A stretch of DNA of 8,333 nucleotides from an uncultured Gemmatimonadota bacterium (lineage in GTDB: Bacteria; Gemmatimonadota; Gemmatimonadetes; Gemmatimonadales; Gemmatimonadaceae). The position numbers and the translations under genes are program-made. Under the pieces are notes generated by a model. It was not told the DNA's origin and did not search any database. It saw nothing but the letters and a program-made list of their open reading frames with translations. Location of the stretch: positions 1 to 8,333 of the forward strand of contig CAIVJV010000015.1 in NCBI GenBank assembly GCA_903906325.1, given 5' to 3'. Positions 1 to 6,269 of the stretch are shown here, piece after piece (within the stretch, counting starts at the first letter, position 1; every line of letters starts with the position of its first letter).

Positions 1-905
1 CCGAAGGAGGCGTAGGGCGCCATCGCCTCGAGCATCCCACGCGTCGGCCCCTCGATCGACGACGGGAAGGGATTCGCCTCCAGGGCCATCACCGCCCGAC
101 TCAGGGCTCCCACCGCCGTCCGCGATGGCGGCATCGAGGAGTGCCCGCCGTTCGCCGCGGCCGTCAGGCGGAACGAGACATAGCCCTTCTCCGCGATCCC
201 GACGATCGCCGCGCGGCCCTGCACCCCGGGGATCACCCCACTCGCGAGGAACCCGCCCTCATCCACGACCAGCGCGGGCTTCACCCCGCGGGCCACGAGC
301 GTGTCGACGATCGTGCGCGCCCCGAACCGGCCCCCGTTCTCCTCATCATGCCCGAACATCAGGTAGACCGTGCGCGCCGGGACGAACCCCGCCTCGAGCG
401 ATCGCTCCACCGCCTCGAGCGTCGCGAGCACCGTGGTCTTGTCGTCGAGCGTCCCACGTCCCCACACGTAGCCGTCGGCGATCACCCCACCGAACGGCGG
501 ATGCGTCCACTCCGCGAGGTTCGCCGCTGGGACGGGGACCACATCCATGTGCCCCATCAGCACCACGGGGGCCTTGGTCGAGTCACCCCCTCGCCAGGTG
601 TAGAGGAGGCTCAACCCACCGATCACCTCCCGTTGGAGCGTCGCGTGCAGGCGCGGGAACTCCGTCGCGACCAGCGCATGGAACGCCCGGAAGGCCGCCG
701 TATCGATCGGCGCCCCGGACGCATACGAGACGGTCGCGAGGCGCACCGAACGCGCCAGACGATCCGCCGCCTGCTCGGCGTCGAGCGGGATCGGCTCCAC
801 CGCACCGACCGGTGCCGGCGGTGCCGGCAGACGCGATGCGTTGAACACCAAGAGGCCGCCGAGGGCCACGACACCGACCACGAGGATCGTCAGGAACCGT
901 TTCAC
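1..905 (-). CDS. M20-family metallopeptidase (PM20D1/carboxypeptidase-S-like), membrane-anchored, C-terminus cut by window edge
   Basis: Reading the minus strand from a GTG at 905 gives 301 codons without a stop, running off the window. Residues 4-21 form a hydrophobic N-terminal anchor followed by a Pro/Ala linker, so the enzyme probably acts outside the cytoplasmic membrane. M20 di-zinc motifs follow in order: GHMDVVP (H119, D121), GRGTLDDK (bridging D154, D155), GHDEEN (base E188, ligand E189), VDEGG (D215/E216) and GGHSS (H255, at the start of the lid domain). The family hydrolyses amide bonds of small peptides or N-acyl amino acids; the substrate cannot be told here. The spacing and the long region before the first motif resemble the PM20D1/CPS1 branch rather than DapE or ArgE. 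The start is supported by GGAG at 911-914, five bases upstream. The second half of the catalytic domain, with the last zinc ligand, is missing only because of the window boundary. Its start is almost back to back with that of the divergent dehydrogenase. Confidence 0.93.
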   Translation of the reverse strand, partial: MKRFLTILVVGVVALGGLLVFNASRLPAPPAPVGAVEPIPLDAEQAADRLARSVRLATVSYASGAPIDTAAFRAFHALVATEFPRLHATLQREVIGGLSLLYTWRGGDSTKAPVVLMGHMDVVPVPAANLAEWTHPPFGGVIADGYVWGRGTLDDKTTVLATLEAVERSLEAGFVPARTVYLMFGHDEENGGRFGARTIVDTLVARGVKPALVVDEGGFLASGVIPGVQGRAAIVGIAEKGYVSFRLTAAANGGHSSMPPSRTAVGALSRAVMALEANPFPSSIEGPTRGMLEAMAPYASF

Positions 906-943
906 AGCCGCTCCGAGAGAGGTGGGGATGCCGGAATATCCAT
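902..943 (-). other. Possible 13-codon leader ORF coupled to the peptidase start
   Basis: On the minus strand, GGAGAAAGGTGG (962-951) lies seven bases before an ATG at 943. The frame reads MDIPASPPLSERL and then TGA. That stop overlaps the peptidase GTG as GTGA (905-902), the usual geometry of translational coupling. The frame differs from that of the peptidase, so it is not an N-terminal extension. It is seen directly in the sequence; that it is translated is inference, and so short a frame could be chance. It would overlap antisense with the first codons of the dehydrogenase if that gene starts at 928. Confidence 0.22.
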
Positions 944-1974
944 GGGACCGCCACCTTTCTCCAACCAGCATGTCGACACCTCCGCCGCTCCCCGCCCCAC
1001 CCCAGCGCATCCTCGTCGGCGCCACCGATGCCGAGGCGGTGGCCGCGCGCATCGGCGCAGGGCGCCCGGACCTCACGCTCCGCGCGGTCCCCTCCACCGA
1101 GGTCACCGAGGCCGATCTGGCCTGGGCCGAGTGCTACGTCGGATTCCGTCGACCCCCGGCGACCACGATGGGCGCGGTCCGATGGGTCCACTCCACTGGG
1201 GCTGGGGTCGATCCCTGGCTCGCCCCCGGTGCCCTCGCGCCCGCGCAGCTGCTCACCCGCTCCCCCGAGCGCTTCGGACCGGCCATCGCGGAATGGGCCC
1301 TCGCCCGGATCCTCGCGGAGGCGCAACAGCTTGGCGCCCTGCAAGTCGCGCAACGGGCGTCACGCTGGGCCTCCGTCACCCCGCAGCGCATCGGCGGCCG
1401 CACGGCGCTGATCCTCGGGACGGGGGAGATCGGGACGGAGATCGCCCGACGGCTCGTCGCCTGTGGCGTCCAGGTGCTTGGCGTATCACGGAGCGGTGCG
1501 GCGACGGCATCGACCGATGCGCGTACGCCCGATGACGCCACGCCGCACGCCGGATCCCCATTTGCGGCGGTCCACGCCCCCGACGCGCTCCCCACCCTGG
1601 TCGGCGCCGTCGATTGGATCATCGCCGCGCTGCCCGAGACCCCATCGACCCGCGGGCTCCTCTCACGCGCGCTGCTCTCACGGTGCCGTGGGGCCATGCT
1701 CCTCAATGCGGGCCGCGGGAGCCTCCTCGAGGAATCAGCGCTCGTCGAGGCGCTGGATCAGGGGTGGCTCCGTGCCGCGGCACTCGATGTCTTCCAGACG
1801 GAGCCGCTCCCCGCCGATTCCCCCCTCTGGGCGGATCCGCGCATCGTGATCTCGCCTCACTGCTCCGGCCCGACCACCGTCGCGGGCGCGGCGGATGGCT
1901 TCATCGCATGTCTCACCGCGGTCGAACGCGGCGTACGCCCACGCTGGGCGATCGATCTCGCACGAGGCTACTGA
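928..1974 (+). CDS. D-2-hydroxyacid dehydrogenase (NAD(P)-dependent, glyoxylate/hydroxypyruvate reductase-like)
   Basis: The 348-residue product has the two-domain layout of D-isomer-specific 2-hydroxyacid dehydrogenases, which reversibly reduce 2-keto acids in the cytoplasm. The substrate-domain loop STGAGVD is at 90-95 and the Rossmann motif GTGEIG at 164-169. The cofactor-domain signature LLNAGRG carries catalytic Arg263, FQTEPLP carries Glu292 and ISPHCSG carries His311, so the Arg-Glu-His triad is complete. The strand after the glycine motif ends in VSRS; an Arg there often goes with NADPH preference, a weak hint only. The substrate cannot be named. Start choice: ATG 928 has GAGAGAGG ending five bases before it. 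The alternative ATG 970 (MSTPPPLPAPPQ) has no ribosome site but would better match a typical N-terminus, and the residues between look non-conserved. The gene converges on vapC with only 18 bp between stops and no visible terminator. Confidence 0.93.
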   Translation: MPEYPWDRHLSPTSMSTPPPLPAPPQRILVGATDAEAVAARIGAGRPDLTLRAVPSTEVTEADLAWAECYVGFRRPPATTMGAVRWVHSTGAGVDPWLAPGALAPAQLLTRSPERFGPAIAEWALARILAEAQQLGALQVAQRASRWASVTPQRIGGRTALILGTGEIGTEIARRLVACGVQVLGVSRSGAATASTDARTPDDATPHAGSPFAAVHAPDALPTLVGAVDWIIAALPETPSTRGLLSRALLSRCRGAMLLNAGRGSLLEESALVEALDQGWLRAAALDVFQTEPLPADSPLWADPRIVISPHCSGPTTVAGAADGFIACLTAVERGVRPRWAIDLARGY

Positions 1975-1992
1975 GGCGAGGACGAGGCGTCG

Positions 1993-2388
1993 TCAGGCGA
2001 CCCGCTCGACCCAGGCGAGCGCGTCGAAGCCCGCATCGAAGCTCATGATCCGCGCGACCTCCCGCCGCTGCATCACCGCCGCATGCAGCGCATCACGGGA
2101 GGAGAGCCGCGTGGCGCCGAGCACGATCTCCTTCGCCCGCTGCACATCGGCGAGATCCACCGCGTAGACCTCATCCACGACGCCGAGCAGCGCGTCGAAC
2201 GCCGGCTGGATCGCATCGGGACGGCTCACCGCGTGATACCGATGGATGATCTCCTGCAGCACCTCGGCGCTCGTCACGATCCGCTCCCCACGCTGGATGC
2301 ACCGCTCCAAGGCCGCGCGCGCCGCCTCCTTGTTGGGATGCGACGCGCCGATGAGGTACATGGGGATGTTCGAATCGATGAAGATCAT
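1993..2388 (-). CDS. vapC: PIN-domain ribonuclease toxin, VapC family
   Basis: This is a 131-residue single-domain PIN protein of normal VapC length. The acidic metal-binding positions are present: D5 in MIFIDSN, E42 (and E46) in SAEVLQEI, D99 in SSRDALHAAV and D118 in SFDAGFDAL. VapC toxins are Mg2+-dependent endoribonucleases that cut tRNA or rRNA loops and are neutralised by a cognate antitoxin; the target of this one is unknown. The ATG overlaps the stop of the upstream antitoxin as ATGA, and GGGGAG lies eight bases before it inside the antitoxin frame, so toxin synthesis should be coupled to antitoxin synthesis. No truncation or lost active-site residue is seen, so it looks functional. 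The family call is secure; assignment to VapC rather than another PIN toxin name rests on its pairing with a small DNA-binding partner. Confidence 0.93.
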   Translation of the reverse strand: MIFIDSNIPMYLIGASHPNKEAARAALERCIQRGERIVTSAEVLQEIIHRYHAVSRPDAIQPAFDALLGVVDEVYAVDLADVQRAKEIVLGATRLSSRDALHAAVMQRREVARIMSFDAGFDALAWVERVA

Positions 2389-2642
2389 GCGGGGGTCTCC
2401 CCGGCACGCCCGCGTTCGATCTCGGCGAGCATCGCGTCGATCGGGCCGGTCGGATAGGCGCCCTGCATCGACTCGCGCACCATCGCGAGCTTCCGCGTGG
2501 CCTCGACCGCCGGCTCATCGCGGCGCGCCAGGCGCATCGCCTGACGCACCCACTCCGCCACCGTCATCCGGTGCCGACGGGCGATCGCCCGGATCTCGTC
2601 GAACTCCTCGTCTCCAAGGAGAACCTGCAGTCGCTGTGTCAT
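2385..2642 (-). CDS. vapB: Ribbon-helix-helix antitoxin paired with the PIN toxin (VapB-like)
   Basis: The 85-residue protein begins with a short strand (QRLQVLL, 3-9), then helix A (about 11-25, DEEFDEIRAIARRHR) and helix B (about 27-42, TVAEWVRQAMRLARRD): the ribbon-helix-helix fold of CopG/Arc-type antitoxins. The C-terminal 40 residues are charged and likely the toxin-binding tail. Such antitoxins bind the toxin and repress their own promoter as toxin-antitoxin complexes. The ATG at 2642 is preferred over the in-frame ATG at 2648 because the predicted transcription start falls at 2643-2642 and neither ATG has a Shine-Dalgarno sequence; the mRNA would be leaderless. The frame is open further upstream to 2726, but that part crosses the promoter and is not protein-like. 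The gene overlaps vapC by four bases. Confidence 0.85.
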   Translation of the reverse strand: MTQRLQVLLGDEEFDEIRAIARRHRMTVAEWVRQAMRLARRDEPAVEATRKLAMVRESMQGAYPTGPIDAMLAEIERGRAGETPA

Positions 2643-2646
2643 ATAC

Positions 2647-2675
2647 ATGAGTATAATACACTCATCTTGATGAGT
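2647..2675. promoter_or_regulatory. Three-half-site operator (ACTCAT/ATGAGT) overlapping the promoter
   Basis: On the plus strand the hexamer ATGAGT occurs at 2647-2652, its complement ACTCAT at 2660-2665, and ATGAGT again at 2670-2675. The copies alternate in orientation with spacers of 7 and 4 bp. The inner pair forms a 19 bp near-palindrome (2647-2665) over the -10 box; the outer copy overlaps the -35 box. The arrangement suits autorepression by the ribbon-helix-helix antitoxin. The repeats are seen directly; their role as antitoxin sites is inferred from position and family habit. Confidence 0.7.
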
Positions 2676-2678
2676 CAA
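2650..2678 (-). promoter_or_regulatory. Near-consensus sigma-70-type promoter of the toxin-antitoxin operon
   Basis: On the minus strand, TTGACT (2678-2673) and TATACT (2655-2650) are separated by exactly 17 bp. Each hexamer matches five of six consensus bases. The expected start point, seven bases after the -10 box, is 2643-2642, on the antitoxin ATG. This AT-rich island stands out strongly from the GC-rich surroundings. Confidence 0.75.
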
Positions 2679-2698
2679 GCGCCCCATCCACCCTGCGC

Positions 2699-2733
2699 GG
2701 AGGGGGCGTCGCCATGGTAGCGACACCCCCTCC
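2699..2733 (-). terminator. GC-rich hairpin downstream of the Pr6Pr gene, possible terminator
   Basis: Arms 2699-2712 and 2720-2733 are 14 bp long with a 7-base loop. The only imperfect position is a C/A mismatch on the plus strand that becomes a G-U wobble in RNA from the minus strand, so the structure favours minus-strand transcripts. It lies about 50 bp beyond the Pr6Pr stop and just before the toxin-antitoxin promoter. No U-run follows, so it may be a terminator lacking a U tract or only an mRNA 3'-end stabiliser. Confidence 0.5.
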
Positions 2734-2783
2734 AGAGACCATCATCGAATCGGTGCGGCTGGGCGCCTTTCCGCCCCAGGAAC

Positions 2784-3458
2784 CTAGGCCTGACGCGCTC
2801 GTCGACGCGTGAACCATCCCGCCATCAGCGCCATGAGCCAGGCCACGAACAGATAGAAGATCAGGATCGCCAAGGCATTCCGAAGCGCCCCCAGGAGCCC
2901 GAGGGTGCGCACATCGACGAAGAAGTAGGGATAGGTCCCCAGCACCTCCCCGCGCCCGATCACGTAGATGAAGTAGGCGAACGGATACACGCTCAACATC
3001 CCAGCCTGCGAGAGGAATCGCGCCCCGCCGAGGTCGGTCGTGGTGACCCAGTACACTGCGAAGAGCGTCGGCACCAGATAGTGGAAGGCGAGATCCGTCC
3101 ACGCGGCGAGCCCGGTGGGGTTGTACTGCGCACTCAGGAGGACGTGGTAGGCGATCCCCACCACGACGATCGCCGCGGCCGCCGTCCAGGTGGTGCGGAG
3201 GTCGCGAAAGAAACCCGCGGCCGCGCTCATGGGCGCGACCGCGGGAATCGTGATGACCAACGCGACGAGCAGGTTGGTGAGGATCGTGAAGTAGCCGAAG
3301 AGATCGACCATCGACATCCACGGCGTCCGGGGGTTCCCGAACGGATCCACCCCACTCGAGAGATTGAGCCCGACCTGCAGCCCCAAGGCCGCCCAGGCGA
3401 GGGCGGCCGTGACGGTCCCGAGGGTCAGCCGCACTCCGAGAAGCCGCAGACGTGGCAC
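2784..3458 (-). CDS. Pr6Pr-family six-helix integral membrane protein
   Basis: The 224-residue protein has about six membrane helices (roughly 11-31, 52-74, 91-112, 123-140, 153-168 and 190-215) and a basic C-terminus (RRRARQ), which should lie inside. The motifs YFTILTN (56-62), HYLVP (126-130) and YPYFFVDV (176-183) are those I associate with the bacterial Pr6Pr group, related to the eukaryotic FAR-17a/AIG1 proteins. Some eukaryotic members hydrolyse fatty-acid esters; no function is established for bacterial ones as far as I know. The GTG at 3458 has GAGGG nine bases upstream and lies inside nrdJ, giving a 34-base overlap in another frame; GTG 3434 is an alternative with a 10-base overlap but no ribosome site. 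It is probably co-transcribed with nrdJ and translated by coupling. The family call rests on motif memory and topology. Confidence 0.78.
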   Translation of the reverse strand: MPRLRLLGVRLTLGTVTAALAWAALGLQVGLNLSSGVDPFGNPRTPWMSMVDLFGYFTILTNLLVALVITIPAVAPMSAAAGFFRDLRTTWTAAAAIVVVGIAYHVLLSAQYNPTGLAAWTDLAFHYLVPTLFAVYWVTTTDLGGARFLSQAGMLSVYPFAYFIYVIGRGEVLGTYPYFFVDVRTLGLLGALRNALAILIFYLFVAWLMALMAGWFTRRRARQA

Positions 3459-5908
3459 TTCACGCAGCCCTCGGCGAACTCGAGCTGGCTCCCGCAGTCC
3501 GGGCAGGTGCCGATGAAGGCGTCACCGCCGTTCACCGCATCGAACTGCATCTGCGCGCCACCGACGGTGACCACCGGCACGGGGGCCGGCGTGGCCTGCG
3601 GCGCGGCGCCCGCGAGGAGCTCCTGCTGCACGCCCTGCTTGGAGCGCATCCAATCCTCGAGCGCGAGGCCGATCGCATCGGGCATCGAGAGGACCTTGCT
3701 GGGGCCGAGGCCCACGGCACGATCCGACGAGATGCCGCGGAGCTGGCGATGCACCTGCTGGATCGAGATCCCCGAGCGCAACGCGAGCGAGATGAGCCGA
3801 CCCACCGCCTCGGCGTCGGCCATCGCCGAGCCACCGGCCTTGCCGAGGTTGATGAAGACCTCGAACGGCTGGCCCTTATCGTCCTCGGTGATGTGCACGA
3901 ACATGATGCCGAGCGGGGTCTCCTTGCGGATCGCCGTCGAGCGGAGGATGTCCGGACGCGACCGCTTCTGGCGGCGCTGGAGATTCTCCGCCTCCGAGTC
4001 GAACAGGAGCTTCTTGAGCCGATCGTTGTCGCTGGTGAGCTCCGCGAGCTGGCCCTTGAGCTCGGCGAGCTCCCGCTTGGTCGCCGCATCCTCCTTCGCC
4101 CCGTCACGCTTCGCCGCCGCATCGGCGGTGGCGCCGGTCGAGAGCACCTGGCCGTCGCGCGACCCGTCGCGGTACACGGTCACGCCCTTGCACTTCATCT
4201 CGTAGGCGAGCTCATAGATCGCGCGCACATCCTCACGGGTCGCGGTGTGCGCGAAGTTCGTCGTCTTGGAGATGGCGGAGTCGCAGTGCTGCTGGAACGC
4301 CGCCTGCATCCGGATGTGCCACTCCGGTGTGATGTTGTTCGCCGTGGCGAAGACCGCCTGCCACTTGGCCGGCACCTCCGGCTGCTGCACCGAGCCCGTC
4401 TTGGCGATCCGCTCCATGAGCGCCTCGGAGTACCACCCCTCACGCTGCGCGATCGCGACGAAGTCCTCGTTCACATCGGGCATCATGACGCCGGCCTGAT
4501 TGCGCATGAAGGCGACGGCGAAGAGGGGCTCGAGGCCCGACGAGCAACCGGCGATGATCGAGATCGTCCCGGTCGGGGCGACGGTGGTGACGTTGCAATT
4601 GCGGAGCGTCATCTCCGGGCGGATCCGCTGCCCCGCCTCGTCGCGCGCGCAGGTGGCGTCCGGGCCCCAGATCGAGCGCTCCCACTCCGGGAAGACGCCA
4701 CGCTCCTCGGCCAACCGCGCCGACTCCTTCTTCCCTTCGACGTCGACGAACTCCATCACCTTCCGGCCGAACTCGACCCCCTCGGCGCTGTCGTACTTGA
4801 TGCCGAGGCGGATCAGCGCATCGGCGAAGCCCATGACGCCGAGCCCGATGCGACGGATGCGCTTCGCGAGCGCGTCGATCTCCGGGAGCGGGTACTTGTT
4901 CGCATCGATGATGTTGTCGAGCATCCGCGTCGAGAGATGGATGTCCTTCGCGAACGCCTTCCAATCCATCACGCCGTCGACCACATAGTAGCCGACGTTG
5001 ATCGAGCCGAGGTTGCAGACGTCGTAGGCGAGGAGGGGCTGCTCACCGCACGGGTTGGTCGCCTCGTAGGCGCCGAGGTGCGGGACCGGATTGTACCGGT
5101 TGGCCTCGTCGATGAAGAAGACGCCAGGCTCCCCGGTGCGCCACGCCCCCTCGATCATCTTGTCCCACACCTCACGCGCGTCGAGCTGGCCGACGACCGC
5201 CTTGGAGATCGGATCGATGATGTCGTAGGACGACCCCGCCTTCAGGGCCTCCATGAACTTCGAGGTGATGGCGACCGAGATGTTGAAGTTGGTGATCTTG
5301 GTCAGATCCTCCTTGCACGTGATGAACTCCATCACGTCGGGGTGATCGACCCGGAGGATCCCCATGTTCGCGCCGCGGCGCGTGCCCCCCTGCTTCACCG
5401 CGTCGGTCGACGCGTCATAGAGCTGCATGAACGAGACCGGGCCGCTCGCGACGCCGGTGGTCGAGCGCACCATCGACCCCTTCGCGCGGATCCGCGAGAA
5501 GGAGAAGCCGGTGCCGCCCCCGCTCTGATGGATGAGCGCCATCGAGCGGAGCGTGTCATAGATGCCGCTGTGCCCGTTGGAGAGCGCATCGTCCACCGGG
5601 AGCACGAAGCAGGCCGAGAGCTGCCCGAGCGGACGCCCCGCGTTCATGAGGGTCGGCGAGTTCGGCTCGAAACGCCGCTGCGTCATCAGTTCATAGAACT
5701 GGCGCGCGACCTTCTCCACCTGCTTCTCGGTGGCGCCATAGCGACGCTCCGGCTCCGCGACCGTCGTCGCGACGCGCCAGAACATGTCCTCCGGCGTCTC
5801 CACCGACTTCCCGGTCTTGTCCTTCACCAGATAGCGCTTGTCGAGGACCGTGCGCGCGTTCTGCGAAAGGGTCGCGGGGGTCGATGGGGGGGTCACCGGA
5901 AGAGCCAT
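3425..5908 (-). CDS. nrdJ: Adenosylcobalamin-dependent (class II) ribonucleotide reductase NrdJ
   Basis: The 827-residue enzyme makes deoxyribonucleotides, using adenosylcobalamin to generate a thiyl radical, so it works with or without oxygen. Active-site residues are in place: redox pair C100 (LSACFVLP) and C298 (CNLGSIN), thiyl C287 with N285 and E289 in NPCGEQ, and the phosphate loop APTGTIS (444-450). Near the glycine-rich loop, HQSGGGTGFSFSR (127-139) is typical of class II enzymes. There is no N-terminal ATP-cone. A TSCPD domain occupies about 652-757. A Pro/Ala linker leads to a Cys-rich tail (C802, C805, C815, C818, C821, C826) that likely binds zinc and re-reduces the active site. 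Between barrel and TSCPD lies a coiled coil (about 611-643). The ATG at 5908 has GGAG eight bases upstream and begins a family-like N-terminus. The frame is open to 6136, but that extension is not protein-like. No cobalamin riboswitch or clear NrdR box was seen upstream. Confidence 0.97.
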   Translation of the reverse strand: MALPVTPPSTPATLSQNARTVLDKRYLVKDKTGKSVETPEDMFWRVATTVAEPERRYGATEKQVEKVARQFYELMTQRRFEPNSPTLMNAGRPLGQLSACFVLPVDDALSNGHSGIYDTLRSMALIHQSGGGTGFSFSRIRAKGSMVRSTTGVASGPVSFMQLYDASTDAVKQGGTRRGANMGILRVDHPDVMEFITCKEDLTKITNFNISVAITSKFMEALKAGSSYDIIDPISKAVVGQLDAREVWDKMIEGAWRTGEPGVFFIDEANRYNPVPHLGAYEATNPCGEQPLLAYDVCNLGSINVGYYVVDGVMDWKAFAKDIHLSTRMLDNIIDANKYPLPEIDALAKRIRRIGLGVMGFADALIRLGIKYDSAEGVEFGRKVMEFVDVEGKKESARLAEERGVFPEWERSIWGPDATCARDEAGQRIRPEMTLRNCNVTTVAPTGTISIIAGCSSGLEPLFAVAFMRNQAGVMMPDVNEDFVAIAQREGWYSEALMERIAKTGSVQQPEVPAKWQAVFATANNITPEWHIRMQAAFQQHCDSAISKTTNFAHTATREDVRAIYELAYEMKCKGVTVYRDGSRDGQVLSTGATADAAAKRDGAKEDAATKRELAELKGQLAELTSDNDRLKKLLFDSEAENLQRRQKRSRPDILRSTAIRKETPLGIMFVHITEDDKGQPFEVFINLGKAGGSAMADAEAVGRLISLALRSGISIQQVHRQLRGISSDRAVGLGPSKVLSMPDAIGLALEDWMRSKQGVQQELLAGAAPQATPAPVPVVTVGGAQMQFDAVNGGDAFIGTCPDCGSQLEFAEGCVKCHVCGFSECG

Positions 5909-6269
5909 TGCCACATCTCCAACGAAGGGTGGTGAGGGGTCGAGGGGGTCCAAACTACGCGACTCGTGAAGCCGCGCAAGCACGAGACAAACCCCATCAA
6001 CGAAAGGACTTACGAATGCGATATCACGAAACGGCCGCGCACGACGAGTTTTCCACGACCCCCAAGTGTCTCCTTCCTCCCGCACCTTCGCGACACCCGG
6101 ACAGCACCAAAAGCTCGACAACACTGCGACCGGCAACCGATTGACTCACAATCACTTAGCAAACTCGCGCGCCCGGCACATCGCCCCGAGCCCGCGAGGG
6201 AAGCGGAGTGTACCGCACGTCGATCCCCGGCGCCAGTCCTTGCTCCCTTCCGCGTATGCCGCGATCCAC
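5909..6269. other. 361 bp gene-free region upstream of nrdJ
   Basis: No convincing gene is found on either strand. Open frames here are extensions or shadows of nrdJ and the hexapeptide gene. GC content drops noticeably between about 5980 and 6170. The nrdJ promoter must lie here unless it is read through from the gene to the right, but no hexamer pair near consensus was found on the minus strand. Visible elements are the inverted repeat at 5963-5986, a related copy at about 6034-6048, the nrdJ ribosome site GGAG (5920-5917), and a short palindrome GATTG/CAATC with a 5-base loop at about 6140-6154. No cobalamin-riboswitch landmark and no tRNA were recognised. Confidence 0.7.
5963..5986. repeat. 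Inverted repeat upstream of nrdJ
   Basis: CTCGTG (5963-5968) and CACGAG (5981-5986) are perfect 6 bp arms around a 12-base centre, 55 to 78 bases before the nrdJ start. It could be an operator or a weak leader hairpin. The centre plus right arm (GCCGCGCAAGCACGAG, 5971-5986) is imperfectly repeated in the same orientation as GCCGCGCACGACGAG (6034-6048), 63 bp away, about six helical turns. The repeats are seen; any regulatory role is inferred. Confidence 0.35.

Noticed and set aside
933..962. Minus-strand promoter TTGGAG-18 bp-GATATT for the peptidase
   Set aside because: The match is poor, and the same bases read better as a ribosome site; too weak to list.
141..1535. A 464-codon plus-strand frame over the peptidase and part of the dehydrogenase
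   Set aside because: It crosses two real genes in the wrong frame or strand, is Arg/Pro/His-rich, and shows no recognisable motif.
3452..5935. An 827-codon open frame on the plus strand opposite nrdJ
   Set aside because: It is an antisense shadow caused by GC-rich codons: composition is dominated by Arg, Leu, Asp, Glu and His without domain order, while the minus strand encodes an unmistakable NrdJ.
6049..6057. DnaA-box-like TTTTCCACG upstream of nrdJ
   Set aside because: A single site with two mismatches to the consensus is expected by chance.
5909..6136. Upstream extension of nrdJ to a start at 6136
   Set aside because: The extra 76 residues do not look like a reductase N-terminus, the DNA is of lower GC, and the ATG at 5908 has a proper ribosome site and family-like start.
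6140..6154. Short palindrome GATTG/CAATC as part of a tRNA or attachment site
   Set aside because: The arms do not extend, the loop is 5 bases, no acceptor or T-arm follows, and no integrase or other mobile gene is present.
5909..6269. Cobalamin riboswitch or NrdR boxes ahead of nrdJ
   Set aside because: I looked for the B12-box core and for paired ACAC...GTGT-type boxes and found neither. A covariance-model search would decide.
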